Part shown: one piece after another, positions 1-25,795 of the stretch
How positions within the stretch are numbered: the stretch's first letter is position 1
Layout: the number at the start of each line of letters is the position of its first letter
Assembly (NCBI GenBank): GCA_963942565.1
Contig: OZ012693.1
Location: 9,794,088 to 9,858,087 of the forward strand
Direction: 5' to 3'
From: Maea johnstoni
Lineage: Eukaryota; Annelida; Polychaeta; Spionida; Magelonidae
DNA length: 64,000 bases
Position numbers and translations under genes: made by a program
Notes under the pieces: model-generated
Seen by the model: only the letters and a program-made list of their open reading frames with translations
Told to the model about the DNA's origin: nothing
Database searches by the model: none

Positions 1-36
1 CCTCACTCGCAGGGCCGCGATACATACCTGTTCATC

Positions 37-12466
<12,430 letters not shown>

Positions 12467-13271
12467 ACCGCTCATTCCTAATAATTTCTTTGTGGAAACA
12501 TTGCTACTGTTGAAAAATGCCAAAACGATAATGATTCTCGAAATATAAAATCAAAACGCAGTGGAGTACATTTCTTTATATAAAAGAAATAGCACTAATT
12601 GTGTAAAATAATATTTCAGATTTTATTCAAAATTAAGGTAAGGTAAGCAAGGTAAAGGAATATCGGGGAGATGGAGGGGGGATTACTCGAAAGAAATCAC
12701 ACTTTTACGAAAAGTATGGCAAACAACACATTCTGTAAGATGAATTCTGTACTGGCAGTTGGGTTCTACTAAGCCTTAAACCTGGAAGCATCCTGAGCAG
12801 ACACTGTACACGTGCTTTCAGGGAAATCTCTGGACAGATTCGTATTAATGGTTTCCAATCGACCTGTAATTATGCAGATCATTGGTGCTTGAGAAGTTAG
12901 TAAAATCTTAGTTTATTATTTCACGGCAGTTCCTATATATTTACTAGGAAATCTTTGTATTTTTCCCTCACATAATGGCGTCTTCGATTTACAACAATTT
13001 GTTTAAAGATTTTAATTATGCTATGAGAAGCGAAAAGAGCTGCCAATCCCTACCTTAACTTTTCTATGCATATGTTTGCATATTGACGCAATGTTTGCAT
13101 CTAAATGGTCAGACGGACATAGGGAAAACACCGCGGTATGAAATTCATCTGTATGCATATGTGTATGAATATTAACATTGCTGTAATGCAAATCCGTGTT
13201 ATATCTCACGACAGATTCATCCACATTTTCCCTGTAAATACTGAAATAATGTAAATGGAAAGTTGTGATTA

Positions 13272-13409
<138 letters not shown>

Positions 13410-14090
13410 GTATTTGGCTGTTGTCTGTCCTTGTTAATTGCAAAATAATACCCGTTTCTGTCCTATGAATTTATTTTGCGGACATCAGAGAAAATAAGGA
13501 AGGAAGTATAGCTATCAATTATAAAAGCTGTTGGCGTGGCCACGCTATGTATGGGAAGAAAGTTTTATATGTCCTGCTTGACATGTATTTAGGTTCTGCT
13601 TTTAATGTTCTCTTTCTTTGTCTATTCGGGCACGATTATATTAGAATACATCTCACATGTTTGGGATATATCGTGTACATACCTTTTGAATATTGTTCTT
13701 GAATGTGTTCTTATATTGTTTTAATAGCCATTCCATGTCTAAAGCTGACATTCCGCAATGTAACAATTTTATTTGTTAATCACGTTCTGTTGTATATACC
13801 AAATGTTACATTAACATCACCTTACTGCTTTTACACTCATTCAAATGCATGTCGCTTCTAGGTTTTATACGAATGTATATTTTACACACTGCATCAAAAG
13901 CAGATATATTAAGTTTCGTGAAAACTGCCTTTGTAGAAAAATCACCCTTTGCTGGATATTAGGATAACTTATTATCTACCGACATCAAATATAACATATC
14001 AAGTTGTCAAAAGCGAATGTGCTAGTATTCAAGGAACCTATTGCAATGCGATGGAAGTTGTTTTGTATTTAGGGTATAGGTTAATGCAAT

Positions 14091-14567
14091 CCCGGGGGGG
14101 GGGGGGGGGGGGCACTCAGTTCAGAGGGGGCCGCACCTGCGTTACGTATTTCGCGGAAGAAGGGGTCTTTTTAAGACCTCCGCATGTCCGCGATTTAGTA
14201 AAAGAAGGGTACTTTCTTTATCCAGGTACGAAGTATGGGGGTCAAAATCCCCTTACAATCCACGAAATATACGCGGCTTGACGCCGAGTGACTCCCATAG
14301 TGACTCGGCTTCCGAGTTTGCTGCCGCCACTTGCTGCCGCTAAACAAGCAGAGGATAATAAAATCTTAAGTTAAAATACGTGTTCCCGTTCATCCAATGT
14401 CAGTGTTTTGATAAAAGAAGGGGCGTTTATTTAGTGGAAAAAATCAGCGTTTTATTAAAATATGGGTGCTTTTTTGGCCAGAAATCAGTGCTTTAGGGGT
14501 ATTTACTAATTTTGATATCGAACGTATGCGCCCCCCTAAATACCCAAGTCCCCCCCCCCCCCCCGGG
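14091..14567 (+). mobile_element. G-run/C-run-ended MITE, copy 1 (about 477 bp)
   Basis: It begins CCCGGGGGGGGG and ends CCCCCCCCGGG, with GCAAT/ATTGC just outside continuing the inverted pairing. Inside are ACGTATTTCGCGGAAGAAGG and TTTGCTGCCGCCACTTGCTG, shared with copy 2 at about 90% identity by eye. A plus-strand frame across it is not a gene. Confidence 0.7.
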
Positions 14568-15255
14568 ATTGCAATTTCACATGCATTACTAAAACACAAT
14601 CAGCAACTTTGTTAATCACGACTCAAGGAAGGGTACAAAAAGGTTCATTCAAAGAAATTATCATTGTAGCACAAATGTTGCAGTCAAAATGGTACCACTG
14701 CTACAGCTATTTAGAAATTCTCCCTGTTTGATCACATATACAGCGCGAGGATAGGAGCTTATATGGTTTCGGAATGTATTATATATAGTGTACAGTTCGC
14801 AATATAGATGGCATTAGTTGTTGGACATTTTTAACACAAGGTCACCCAAGCTATAACATGACGAACTAGTATATAGAATCTACTGCTTGGGACCAATATG
14901 ATTGAAAACAATAATCACAATTGTAATACTAGTATTGCCTTGCAGTCATTATAACCTCAATTCAACGAGTGTTGGATAAAACTACGTTCCATGTAAAACA
15001 TTGGAAATATTGCTAGTATCTCTCGGAAAAATTCACTTCAAAACATATTAAAAGTAAACTGTTTTTGGTAGAAATTGAAATATAGGGACTGTTCATCTGA
15101 CAAATACTCTCTCTATAAATAAATTGTGCAATTTATTTGTATCATAGCTGTGACCAATAAAGATTTGAACACAAAACCTTTGTTTGTTTTATATATTTTT
15201 TTGTTAAACGACTCCTTTCTTACTACTGTACCTATCAAGAAATAAATTTAATTCA

Positions 15256-15823
15256 TCTCAATAAAGGATTGTAAGACAAAAGCCTACTTCCCTAATCCTA
15301 CTCTCAATTAAGGAATGTAGGAGATACCGTCTCTAAGCCCACTTCCCTCATTCTACTCCTAGTCTCTATCAAGGAATGTAAGAGATATCTAAGCCCACTT
15401 CCCTCATTCTACTCCTAGTCTCAATCAAGGAATGTAAGAGATATCTAAGCCCACTCCCCTTATCCTACTCCCAGTCTCAATCAAGGAATGCAAGAGATAT
15501 CTAAGCCCACTTCCCTCATCCTACTCCCAGTCTCAATCAGAGAACGTAAGAGATATCTAAGCCCACTTCCCTCATCCTACTCCCAGTCTCAATCAGGGAA
15601 TGTGAGAGATATCTTAGCCCACTCCCCTCATCCTACTCCCAGTCTCAATCAAGGAATGTAAGAGATATCTAAGCCCACTCCCCTCATCCTACTCCCAGTC
15701 TCAATCAGGGAATGTAAGAGATATCTAAGCCCACTCCCCCTATCCTACTCCCAGTCTCAATCAGAGAACGTAAGAGATATCTAAACCTTCCCCTTTTCCT
15801 ACCCTCATTTTCACTAAACAATG
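15256..15823 (+). repeat. 56-bp minisatellite, about 10 units
   Basis: Unit with TCAAGGAATGTAAGAGATAT, CTAAGCCCACTCCCCTCATC and CTACTCCCAGTC. AGAGATATCT recurs every 56 bases (15381, 15437, 15493). The outer units are diverged. Confidence 0.95.
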
Positions 15824-17920
15824 TGACTTTGCTGAGACTGGATATTCTTCTTCTTCTTCTTCCTAGTACTCGTCAACTTCATTTGGTTGAAGGCTCCGAC
15901 GAGGTGATAGGTGTTGATGCATGCGTGCGATCAGTTTAAAACTGTACGGTTTAAAAATGGCTGTGCCGCAGGCTTCCCTTGGTAGGGGCGCGAGGCCCTA
16001 CACCCGTACAGAGGTGGGGTACCGATAGTTCTGCTTAATTGCTGAGGAGAGCTCGCTGAGACTGTGCATTGTGTCATTTTTCTCTTCGAATTACTTTCTT
16101 GTCATATTTGTCTTGTAGTTAAGTGTAAATCCTTGTACATTTGGGATGAATTTCAGTAACTTCATCTTTATATCAAATTAATTTCATCTGTCTCATAAAA
16201 TAATTTCTCTTCTATATATCATCTGTGGCCAAGTTACATACTGAAAGAAACAGATAGCTCAGCTAGTCTGAGCACTGATGGTCCCTACAGATCAATTGGC
16301 AGATGTTAAGGTTGGAACATAAACAGAAGTCAACTTTATCAGAAAATATTTATTGGCAAATTAGATACTAGTATTGTGAGATACTTTGGACAGATTGGCA
16401 GGATGTTCTCACAGTATACAGTTTTCCTTCACTTGGACATACTTGCATATAATTGATCCATTTATCCCACTAATGCCAGACCATTAAAATGATACAACTT
16501 CAGGAATGTATTTTGAGAAGAAATCATGATAAGATATCAATCTATAATCCTCTTCCATTCAAGAATTCATGTTTCATTTGAATCTATTCTGGAAAAGTAC
16601 TTTAGAAAGAGATTCATATTTCTAAAAGAACCCAATGCATGAATGTGCAAGGCCTAGTCTAACCATACTTCAAATGATCTGACATTTTCAGGAATACCTT
16701 CTGGGGGCAAATTAAAATACAATTTTAGGACAAAAGTTTTTCATGAGAGCAAATACTATTTCATATAAACGTGGTTTGAAATCACCCTGGTTTTGAGACT
16801 ACAAGAATTGTCATATCATGTGGCTGACATGAACATTATTGACATGCACCGAAATAGGAGCTTGCCCAGCCACGACAAGTAAAAATTCTAGCAGGCAAGT
16901 AATCACAACTTACTTGCCCGACATGGAAAGTTAAAATTCCAAATCTTTTGCATGAATCAATGATTAGGAGTATGAAATACATAGATGATATATTCAATTT
17001 AAAAAATATTCTGCCAAGATTTGTTTTGCCAGGCAATATATATCTGAATCAGGAAAGTTTCAAATTGACCAGCATGGTAATACTTATGTCAGTCACTGAA
17101 TGGATAATTGTCATGTTCTCATTTCAGAAAGGTACAAAATCATTTGAATATACACGTTTCCTTTCCTCTACAAATGAAAATTGCCTCTACAGCCTTAACT
17201 CTGGTAGGAGCTTTAGTTGGAAATATACGTTCTCTAAATATTTCATGTCTCTACACTATTCTAAGATCTACAAGCCAATGTATGCATATTTGTATTCATA
17301 CAATCATGGTTTCTATATCAGCATTGCTTTTACAATTACAGTCTTTGAGAATACTTAAAGCATAAGAAGGTTCACTAATTTACACAAACAAATATTCATC
17401 TAAAACATAATAGCAAACCTTAAAAGCTGCACATATACAATAACTAAACACCATTATACAACCATCAAAAATTGCTTATACTCATCAGAAAACCTTTCTT
17501 TCTTATCAATAAAATTCTTAAAAGGTAAAAAAAATCAAGCTTTAATTCATTTTTAGTTTTTTGCCTTTCAATTTGAAATACTTTAAAGATAAATGGAACA
17601 TCAAAACCAATGAGCTCATTGTTTTCTCTAATCTTAACTTTACTTAGACTAAAAATATAGACATCAAAGGTAGAGTCATGGTACTCAAATATTTGAGGTA
17701 AAGTTTGTGTAAACAAAATCATGTTCATTTCATGTTTTTAAAACTTACCAATTATTGATATTAATACAAGTCCCTGATCCAACTGTAAATGTCTATATGC
17801 TATACTAAGACCAAAATTACAAAGTCAGTATAATATGAAACCAGAAATATTTGATACAGGTGCAAGAATTTACTTACTTAACTGATTTGGTACAGATAAA
17901 AACTTAAATGAAATACACTA

Positions 17921-18137
17921 CTGTAAAACCCTTGATAACCACGCCCCTTTTTATTCACGCAACTGCCGTCTGAATCTGATCGCGGCCATTTAATTACACG
18001 CATTTACTGTATTAACACTAGATGGGGCATTGTTATGCTATTTTGAACGTGTATCAGCGCCAGTGATATACGCGTTATCATCACCTAGCGCGAAATGTGT
18101 GAAATTAAAAGGAGCGCGATAATAATGGGTTTTACAG
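17921..18137 (+). mobile_element. TA-flanked MITE (217 bp), CTGTAAAACCC ends
   Basis: TA, CTGTAAAACCC at the left and GGGTTTTACAG, TA at the right, with further pairing inside (ACGCC near 17940, GGAGCGCGAT near 18112). No coding frame is present. Confidence 0.7.
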
Positions 18138-18609
18138 TATTTTGATACAGATCATAGAGTTGGTTATTATCATTATACACATTATAAATGCAAACATCTT
18201 CATAATTAAAGCCGCATCTATATTACATTTAGTAGCCAGTCATATCATATAATCATGGAAGCAAGTTTGACCAAATCAATTATATAAAAAATGTGTTTGA
18301 TTATTTACAGATTGCAAAGTATTTACAAAAACTTCCAAGAACAAACCTCAAGACATATGGACACAATTTAAGAACAGTGACATCTAGATAACACAACTTG
18401 GTAAACAGTAAATGTTAATGAAAATTACAAATCATGAAGCTTGGTGAATTTCTTTGACACCTCTAACCCTTTCATTCTCTAAGTGATCTAAAGACAAACT
18501 TCTTTGAAATATTTCATTAATTTATGATATTTGAAGAGATATTTTAATAGGAACACAAACAACCAAATAACTCTCCTTCAAATATCCATTTCCAAATTAA
18601 TGCTAGTGG

Positions 18610-18921
18610 CAGGGGCTTAGCTGCCTATGCGTCCACCATGTCATTTGGACACCCAGAACACTGTTTTTTGACAGTTTGGACACCCAAAAATTTATGTCAG
18701 AATTTGCTGATGAGGACTTTTCTTAGAAGATAGAAGATGTAGAAGCTGTAGTGTCACTTTTATAAGACACACAAAGCAGTTACTGGCCTAAAAATCAAAA
18801 TCTGTAAATATATAGGGTTTATTTTATTAGTAGTATGTACTTTGTACCACACTTTGGACACGCAAAAGTCTATAAAACGTCTATTTGGACACCCTGTTTC
18901 CAAATATTGGCTAAGACCATG
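18610..18921 (+). mobile_element. hAT-like MITE, copy 4 (312 bp), diverged
   Basis: It starts CAGGGGCTTAGCTG and ends TTGGCTAAGACCATG, flanked by GCTAGTGG and GCCAGTGG (7 of 8). The inside is much diverged but keeps the TTTGGACACCCA motifs. Confidence 0.75.
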
Positions 18922-19590
18922 GCCAGTGGTACCAAATTCCCAGTGCTTCAGACAATATTTTCAAGGAACTCTAAAGGTTAATGGGTGATCATTGTATTTA
19001 GATACCATAATATGCCCACTAGTCTAGAGAACATGTATGGATCAGTAAAGTCAGAAAAGCTTCCCTGAAATCATGGCTATATGAAATATATACCAAGAGT
19101 ATGTTGTCTTTGTTGGCAAACGTTAATCTACAACTAACCCTCAAAGACAAAATAACTTTTTACCATCATATCATGTTTTGGTTCTTAGCATCAACATATG
19201 ATTTTGAAACTAAGTTGCGATAAAGACTCAATTTCACAAGATTCATAGTAGCAAGTTTGATAACAAACTTGACTGTAATCTATCGTAATTCCATTTAAAA
19301 ATGTTGCAAATTACACTCATTACTTTTCATTTTATCTTCTGACAGCACTTATCTTTACACAAACCTTGCTATGCTTATTGGCAGGCAACCTTATGCATAT
19401 GAAAATAATCATCAAGAAATATTGAACAAAAGTTGCTTGATATGCAGAGAGACAACTGGATGGACTCTTAAATGAATCACAAATGGATGGACACTATTGT
19501 GCACTTACATGCACTGTCATGCAGGGACAGGGGTTTTGGAATTGCAGTTTTGGACGGGCATTTTTTAAATCCGTCATCAAGAATGATTGA

Positions 19591-19596
19591 TTTATT
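19591..19596 (-). promoter_or_regulatory. Candidate polyadenylation signal AATAAA of the second Ly6 gene
   Basis: AATAAA on the minus strand 46 bases past the TAA stop at 19642. The local sequence looks repeat-like, so the signal may not be the one used. Confidence 0.4.
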
Positions 19597-19641
19597 TTGG
19601 AGGGGTGATATATGTCTTTCTGAGTTCAAGTAAGGTTGCAT

Positions 19642-22600
19642 TTATAAGAATTTTAAAAGAACTGTTGATACAACTGCTAAAGATAGAACAACCCCTAGGC
19701 GTGCCTTGATGCCTGTTCCTGAGTTACACCCATTGAAGTCGTTACAGAAGCAGTATCGTGTGTGGGGTGCTGACGGATCTGCCAAATTCATTCTGGATGG
19801 GAGGCAGTAACCATGACGACGCACTGTGGGCATAGCCTTGCGATGTGGTGTCGATCGCATCAACGTATCGAGACAGTCTCTTGTGATGTACTCTTCACCT
19901 GAGGGAGATAGAAAATATAGGATGAAATATGACATATACACAAACTCTAGGTCTGTCTTAGCCAGCCCAGGACCCATCCAGCCTGTCTTTTGGACAGCAA
20001 ACATTTCTAGGTAGAATTTTCAATCAATATTGACCTTTTGGGGGTAATACTTAGTAACCAAACATTTTCCTAACAAACTATCTTCTAGGGACTTGACTGA
20101 ACTGTAAATTGCCCTTTTCAACACAATAGGCTATTAAATGTGGTTGGTATAAGGATTTGAAGTAGATAAGGAGCTAAATCTGGACGGGCAGAAATTTTGG
20201 GACTGCTGCTTTTGACAAGCATTTTTAAAAATCCTGACCAAGACCCTGCTATAGGACTGAATTGAGAAGTGGATCTTGAGATACAGGTGTCATATTTCTT
20301 CAGGGACAGCAAGATATTCAGCAAACAATAGAAGGCATATATTTATTCCTTATCTATTTCAATGCATTTTAACCTTACATACTTGCATTTCACCCTTACA
20401 TAATTTCATGGAGCTTTCTGAATTCACAATAGAGTAAATATCTTTGTATTTTTATGTGAAAACTGACATTGTGAGAAATTTTTATATTGATGAAGCCAAT
20501 CGCACAGCCCCATGTGACACTTTTACATTATGAAAATTGAAAAGACCTCTGTGATGTGAAGCACCCTGAATGTGTTCATATTAAACACGTGTCTGGTCTC
20601 ATGGTGTTCACATCTCTGGTGTTTCACTAATAACTCTCCCTATCCCTTATGCTGATGGTGGCTAATAGTTTTGCTAATATGAAATGATGCAAAAAAGCTG
20701 AAAAATGACTGAAACCGTGACACATACCCCTACTAACCAGACCTGACCAGTGAGTACTCAGTGAGAGCTATCCAATGAATTCATACTGGTCAACATGATA
20801 GGGTGTAGATGGTTTTCAAAAATAATTGCGTCCATGTCATTTTGATGAAAGTAGCCTTATCATGGTCTTAGCCAGCAGGGCATCTGGGTGTCTTTTTGGA
20901 CACCCAAACCCTTGAAAAGCACCCATCAGGACACCCAAATTCTTTTGAGAGGAATTTCTTAAAATGTCAATCTCAAGCACATCATTGAATTTTTTCATCA
21001 TCATATAATTCCCATGACCTTGCATTTAAGGATATCATGCCTCACTTTGATAAATATATACATGTTTATGGTTGAAATCTGAGTTTATTGTGGCCCCCCT
21101 TAAAGATTTGGACGACCAAAAATTTTACAATGGCCAATTTTAGGCACCCAGTTTCTTATTCCTGGCTAAGACCCTGAGCCTTATCATTGGAAGGGTTAGA
21201 ATCATAACAAAAGTAGGATATCAAATATACACTTACTTCCGATCTTCTCAATAACTTTGACACAGAAGTTGTCCCCACTGCCTGAGTGGTCGGGGCACTT
21301 GCCCCACCGCTGAAGACGAATGTTAAGTGGTGACCCGCAGCCGGCCTGTGAACTCATGCATCTGTAGCACCACTGCTCTCCCTCAACTGAAAGAAAAACA
21401 CAGAGAATGTCCAATTTAAAAATAACATCGGTCAAGATCATCCGTCTTAGCAACATCTATTTTTAACTGAAGGAACTAACAATTAGGCAAAAAGGATAGA
21501 AATCTGGATAGAAAAAGAAGAGGTATAAGGGAGGATTCAGGTTTTCTGGGTAGCGTGTTTGATCTGCATTAATAAGGAGGGGAGTTACCTCAATAGACAG
21601 GTGGAGACAACAACTAAGTACTGTAGATTAAGTACCGTAATTTCGCGTGTATAAGACGCACCCGTATATAAAATGCACCCCTTGTTCAGGCCTTTAAAAT
21701 GATGTATAGACCTTAGATTTGTGTATAGTGCGCACCCCCTTTTTGGAAATTTTGTGGGAAGTCAACTCCTCACGAATAAAGCTAGAATACACATTTCGAA
21801 AGCGTCCTTTATCACACATGACACCAATAGCAACATCCGTGTCTTTAGCAATTTAGCGATTTTCTAAAAACAAATGGAAGAAATGGGGGCCACCTTATGT
21901 TACAAACGGAATTGGATTGGGACGTTGATTGTAACTAGAAGTCACTATGCTACCCCATAGACGATAGGGGTTCCTTGAACTTCCTTCCATTCAAGAAGCT
22001 AGTGTATTGTAATCAGTGTGCCTATTACAGAACCGGCTGGACAGGACCTGATACTAGACAAACAATTCACTATGGTGTCTACGGCTAGATAGGACTGATA
22101 AGGTGTTAGCGGTATTGCTGAAGTTTAACCGTTAAAGACGTGCTAAACACGTTTTAAACTCTAATTGAAATGAAAACATACCAGAGCCTTAATTTTGATA
22201 CGGTCACGATAATCAGGCGCGGATCTACACCGGTTCACATTGATGCATGCGCATCGCTCAATCTCCAAAGTGCATCGTTTCATATCAAAGAGCAGATCTT
22301 TAGGTCCAAAATCACCATTTGTTGCATTTGTTTAGGAAGCAGTGCTGATTTAACCTTGGGGTAGATTTTTGCGCAACAGTTTGTCTGTGTCTGTAGGGCA
22401 GGAACTAAATTTGTATAATCAGAGTCTGTGCACATCTACATCAGCGAGCATAGGCTGATAGGGACCACCAGTTTCTTATCAGCTTTTTGATGAGCACAAC
22501 ATATACTAGGTGAGGATGAAAACCAGGTTGTAACGATGCTTGTGCACCGATCACGCTCTGAGATGCATCTTCTGATATCAAAGTGTATCGCTCAGATATA

Positions 22601-23432
22601 AAAATCCAGATTGGTTAGTCACACGGCTGTCCGATTTCAAAGTGCCTGTAAAACAAACCTCCTGCCTCAAACTTATTTATCATACCCACTTACACAGGCA
22701 GAATTAGACCAATTAACATTTCACACACTGGGGTTCAGTTTGGGAAGATGATCATCAGCATCCCTTGCACGAAATCAAAAACGCTTCACCGTTTTGTTAA
22801 TGTTTTAAGTGTTAATCACAAAACAATACTTAGTATTCAACTCGCCTTCAGCTGTGATTCTACTTGCATAAAACGCTTGCATCTATCTGACTATTCGACG
22901 TCACGAGAAACTGTAAGCATCCATTCTTTTAACTATGCATATATCAATATGAATATGGCACACGAGGAGAACAACCCACAGTGACCTGAACTGCTGCGAT
23001 TTACATGGAATATGAAGGCGGATGTCATAAAGATAATGCAAAGTACATATTCCAGCCGGGAGGAGATCTTCGCCTTTGTTGCCCGCTCTGGGCATATTAG
23101 TATCACTAGTTTAACTTGTTTTCACCTAGAGTAAGACAGGGTTCATCAACCGTACTCAAGAATATGGAAAATATACAGTACAATTTTTGTAAAAAGATTT
23201 GGGTGAGGCGCATACCTGTAGGCTATGTTCAACAAAAGTTGTTCGCCACATTACACACTAATTTTTCGACGTTCAATGCTGCCTTTCTGTGTAGTGCATA
23301 GAATCGTCCTCGATGTACGCATCCATGCACTCACGTCTTCTTTGCACTCAGATATAACACAGTGGCAGTCGATAATCAACATATCAGATATAGAATGAGC
23401 ATTGGATAGAAGTTTCTGAATCCTATGTTTTT

Positions 23433-23506
<74 letters not shown>

Positions 23507-24443
23507 CACCAGATTTTGGGCAAAATGACATCCCATTTGTGGATAGAAAAGGACATCATTTCTATATTTTAGATGGTGTATAGGTCAGTTTTCGAGGCTG
23601 TATCCGTCCCTGGTAATGGCATGGTAACCCTGTTGACACTCCTGCACCCACGCAAACAGTTTTTCCTCCAATCCAATTTGGGTCATCGATTTCGTATCTT
23701 GGCGTGTAGCCTTGGGACTATGTAATACACTCCAGTTTTCTAGCTTTGTGTATAAGACGCACCCCCGATTTGAGGTTAAAAATTTATGTTCAAATTTAAA
23801 GTGCGTCTTATACACGCGAAATTACGGTATTCATCCAATCCATTATGGACCATTGAGCACTATAGAAGGGTACTATATGAATTGCTGACAAATCTGGTAT
23901 GCTTTCTACCTAAATGCCTGTCTTTTGTTACCAAATAACATGGGGCTTGAATAGTGTAATGTGCATCAATCTTTATCTGCTATTATGTGTACCATAAATT
24001 CATTGTATTAATTAATTAAAGGAATGCTGTGTTCTTACTTCCTGTACATTAAAGGAATGCTGTGTTCTTACTTCCTGTACTAGACAAATAGTGAAATACC
24101 AAACACTTATGTTAAATTTGTACTATCTGACACCTGATACCAAAAATGTCAATGACACAATAAACTACAAATGTATCGCAAGTTGTCCATAAATGAAAAA
24201 AATCGCCTCACACGATTCATTACGTTATTTCGAAGTTATTAGTTTCACTATATAATCTCAGGTAGGAATGAGGACAGGTAACATCAACATGGCCGCCTTT
24301 ATCAACGAACATACTTCAATGCAGGTGGGCCGAACAGGTATACACATCATTCCTAAAGATCAGCTTATAATACCTCGATATATCTTACCTGTATACAACA
24401 CAGCAAGTACTAGTAACGCCAAAAGTAGCGTTTTGCTCCCCAT
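19642..24443 (-). CDS. Ly6/three-finger GPI-anchored protein, second copy, 3 exons, complete
   Basis: On the minus strand exons 24443-24389, 21386-21237 and 19898-19642 join in frame at GT-AG sites, both introns phase 1, giving 153 residues. Residues 1-19 are a signal peptide (MGSKTLLLALLVLAVLYTV). The mature chain starts WCYRC with cysteines at 25 and 28, the same positions as in the gene at 37-12466. There are ten cysteines, closing with YCFCNDFNGCN, then a hydrophobic tail (LGVVLSLAVVSTVLLKFL) expected for GPI attachment. A minus-strand AATAAA lies at 19596-19591, about 45 bases after the stop. The gene is convergent with the first Ly6 gene. Shared exon plan and phases suggest an old duplication, but the loops differ greatly. 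Introns 1 and 2 hold a TA-flanked element and nested MITEs. Function is inferred only from family: cell-surface modulator of an unknown partner. Confidence 0.85.
20640..21198 (-). mobile_element. TTAA-type MITE, family 1, copy c, interrupted by hAT MITE copy 3
   Basis: On the minus strand, AACCCTTCCAATGATAAGGC at the right edge is cut by the hAT MITE and resumes at GGCTACTTTCATC, then CACCCTATCATGTTG and GCTCTCACTGAGTACTCAC. The far end (ATAAGGGATAG) is diverged. Confidence 0.6.
20861..21176 (-). mobile_element. hAT-like MITE, copy 3 (316 bp), nested in a TTAA-type MITE
   Basis: It runs from CATGGTCTTAGCCAGCAGGG to CCTGGCTAAGACCCTG, with AGCCTTAT on both sides (20853-20860, 21177-21184). The host sequence on either side is one interrupted copy of the AACCCTTCCAAT repeat, which shows the insertion order. 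It lies in intron 2 of the second Ly6 gene. Confidence 0.85.
21635..23827. mobile_element. TA-flanked 2.2-kb element with perfect 27-bp terminal inverted repeats
   Basis: The left end starts CCGTAATTTCGCGTGTATAA and continues GACGCAC. The right end (23801-23827) is its exact complement for 27 bases, and TA lies on both sides. A second motif, GTGTATAAGACGCACCC-like, sits just inside each end (about 21720 and 23747). No transposase-like frame is visible, and an (AT)n-(GT)n tract lies inside at 23439-23506. It lies in intron 1 of the second Ly6 gene. Confidence 0.7.
23439..23506. repeat. (AT)n then (GT)n microsatellite
   Basis: A pure AT run of about 54 bases is followed by seven GT units. Confidence 0.95.
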
Positions 24444-24640
24444 ATTGCCGAAATGAAGTCACAAACGACACACCTTGAAATTGGGTCAACTATCTAAAGT
24501 TGCGAGTGAGTAAATAGCAATGCGTGACGTCAGTTGACCTGAATAAGCTTTTGGATTCAGTCTCGTTCTGGTGTACAGGTGAGTCGCCGATGATTATATA
24601 GAGGGCGCTTCAGTCTAGTGTCCAGGTGTAGGACGCGCTG

Positions 24641-24641
<1 letters not shown>

Positions 24642-24701
<60 letters not shown>

Positions 24702-24729
24702 AAGTAGTAGTATAGAAGTAGTAGTAGTA

Positions 24730-24792
<63 letters not shown>
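24642..24792. repeat. (TAG)n microsatellite
   Basis: About 50 TAG units with a few AAG interruptions, upstream of the second Ly6 gene. Confidence 0.95.
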
Positions 24793-25074
24793 CTTATACT
24801 TAATGACTAAAGTCAGCTTTTTTCTTTTTTCTGTTTAATAACACTCCAAAAGTTTAAGTGGAGTTCGTTTCAGTTTAGTTTTTTACTAATGATCATCAAC
24901 ATGTAGAAGGTATTCTTAATGTACGCGTGTTCAACCGTGTTTCTAATACTCCTAAATGTCTAAGAGGAGTTGTTGCGCGCACCTTATGTTGTGTTCGATA
25001 TCATATTTGTATATGTGTGATTTTGCGTTTGGGCGCAGTCAATAAAACATACATATACATACATATACTTATAG

Positions 25075-25165
25075 TGATGATAATGATAATGATGATAATG
25101 ATAATAATGATGATAATAATAATAACAACAACAACAACAACAATAATGATAATAGTAACAATACA
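25075..25165. repeat. (GATAAT)/(AAC) compound microsatellite
   Basis: GATGATAAT-type units pass into seven AAC units. The frames on both strands are low-complexity translations. Confidence 0.9.
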
Positions 25166-25795
25166 TATTTTCCCCATAGTTTTTGGTGTCATGCAAATTT
25201 CCGCCTGCCGTGCGTGTATGCTTAAAATTACGAATACCAGTATGGCTAAATGAATAATGAGTATTTCCAATTATACGTACACTTATCAATTTTCGCAAAT
25301 GCTTACAAAACGCCACTTCCGCTTGCCATATAGACCAGGGACGGCTAGCTGTGTAACCATTTTTTTCACATTCATATGCGCATGTGTGGTACATGTTTAT
25401 GTAACGGGTTATTGGTATGAGTGATACTTTGTATTTATATTTACACCTACGTTTTCATTTTCAATGTTTATTCCTTCTTTCTATCCATCACAGCTAGTTT
25501 TCAATATTCAATATTCTTTTGCAATAATCATATCATTATTCCAGTTAAACATTTACAATCAATGTGTATTCCGACTGTTCGGTAGGTTATACTAGTATTC
25601 CGTTCTATCTTTATGTGATGTACGTATGATTGTGTGCATGTCGCTACTTATTCCAGAGTAGGAGTGTAGGGGAATTTTCTCCTACATGCGGGATTCTGAT
25701 AAACCCCTCACACAAGAGGGGGCATATGGATAACCTTTCACTGTATCAATGTTTTGCTAGTAAATTGCAATATTTCCCTCAGTTTGCCAGTGAGG

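Noticed and set aside
13949-14281. 110-residue plus frame, and its relative at 40385-40699
   Set aside because: Both lie in copies of the G-run MITE, and the shared peptide follows the repeat and not a gene.
15256-15823. CRISPR-like array of regular repeats
   Set aside because: The 56-bp units are head-to-tail without unique spacers, in animal DNA. It is a minisatellite. The same holds for 44570-45190.
24984-25394. Frames rich in cysteine/tyrosine/histidine or isoleucine/methionine
   Set aside because: Translations of the GATAAT/AAC microsatellite.
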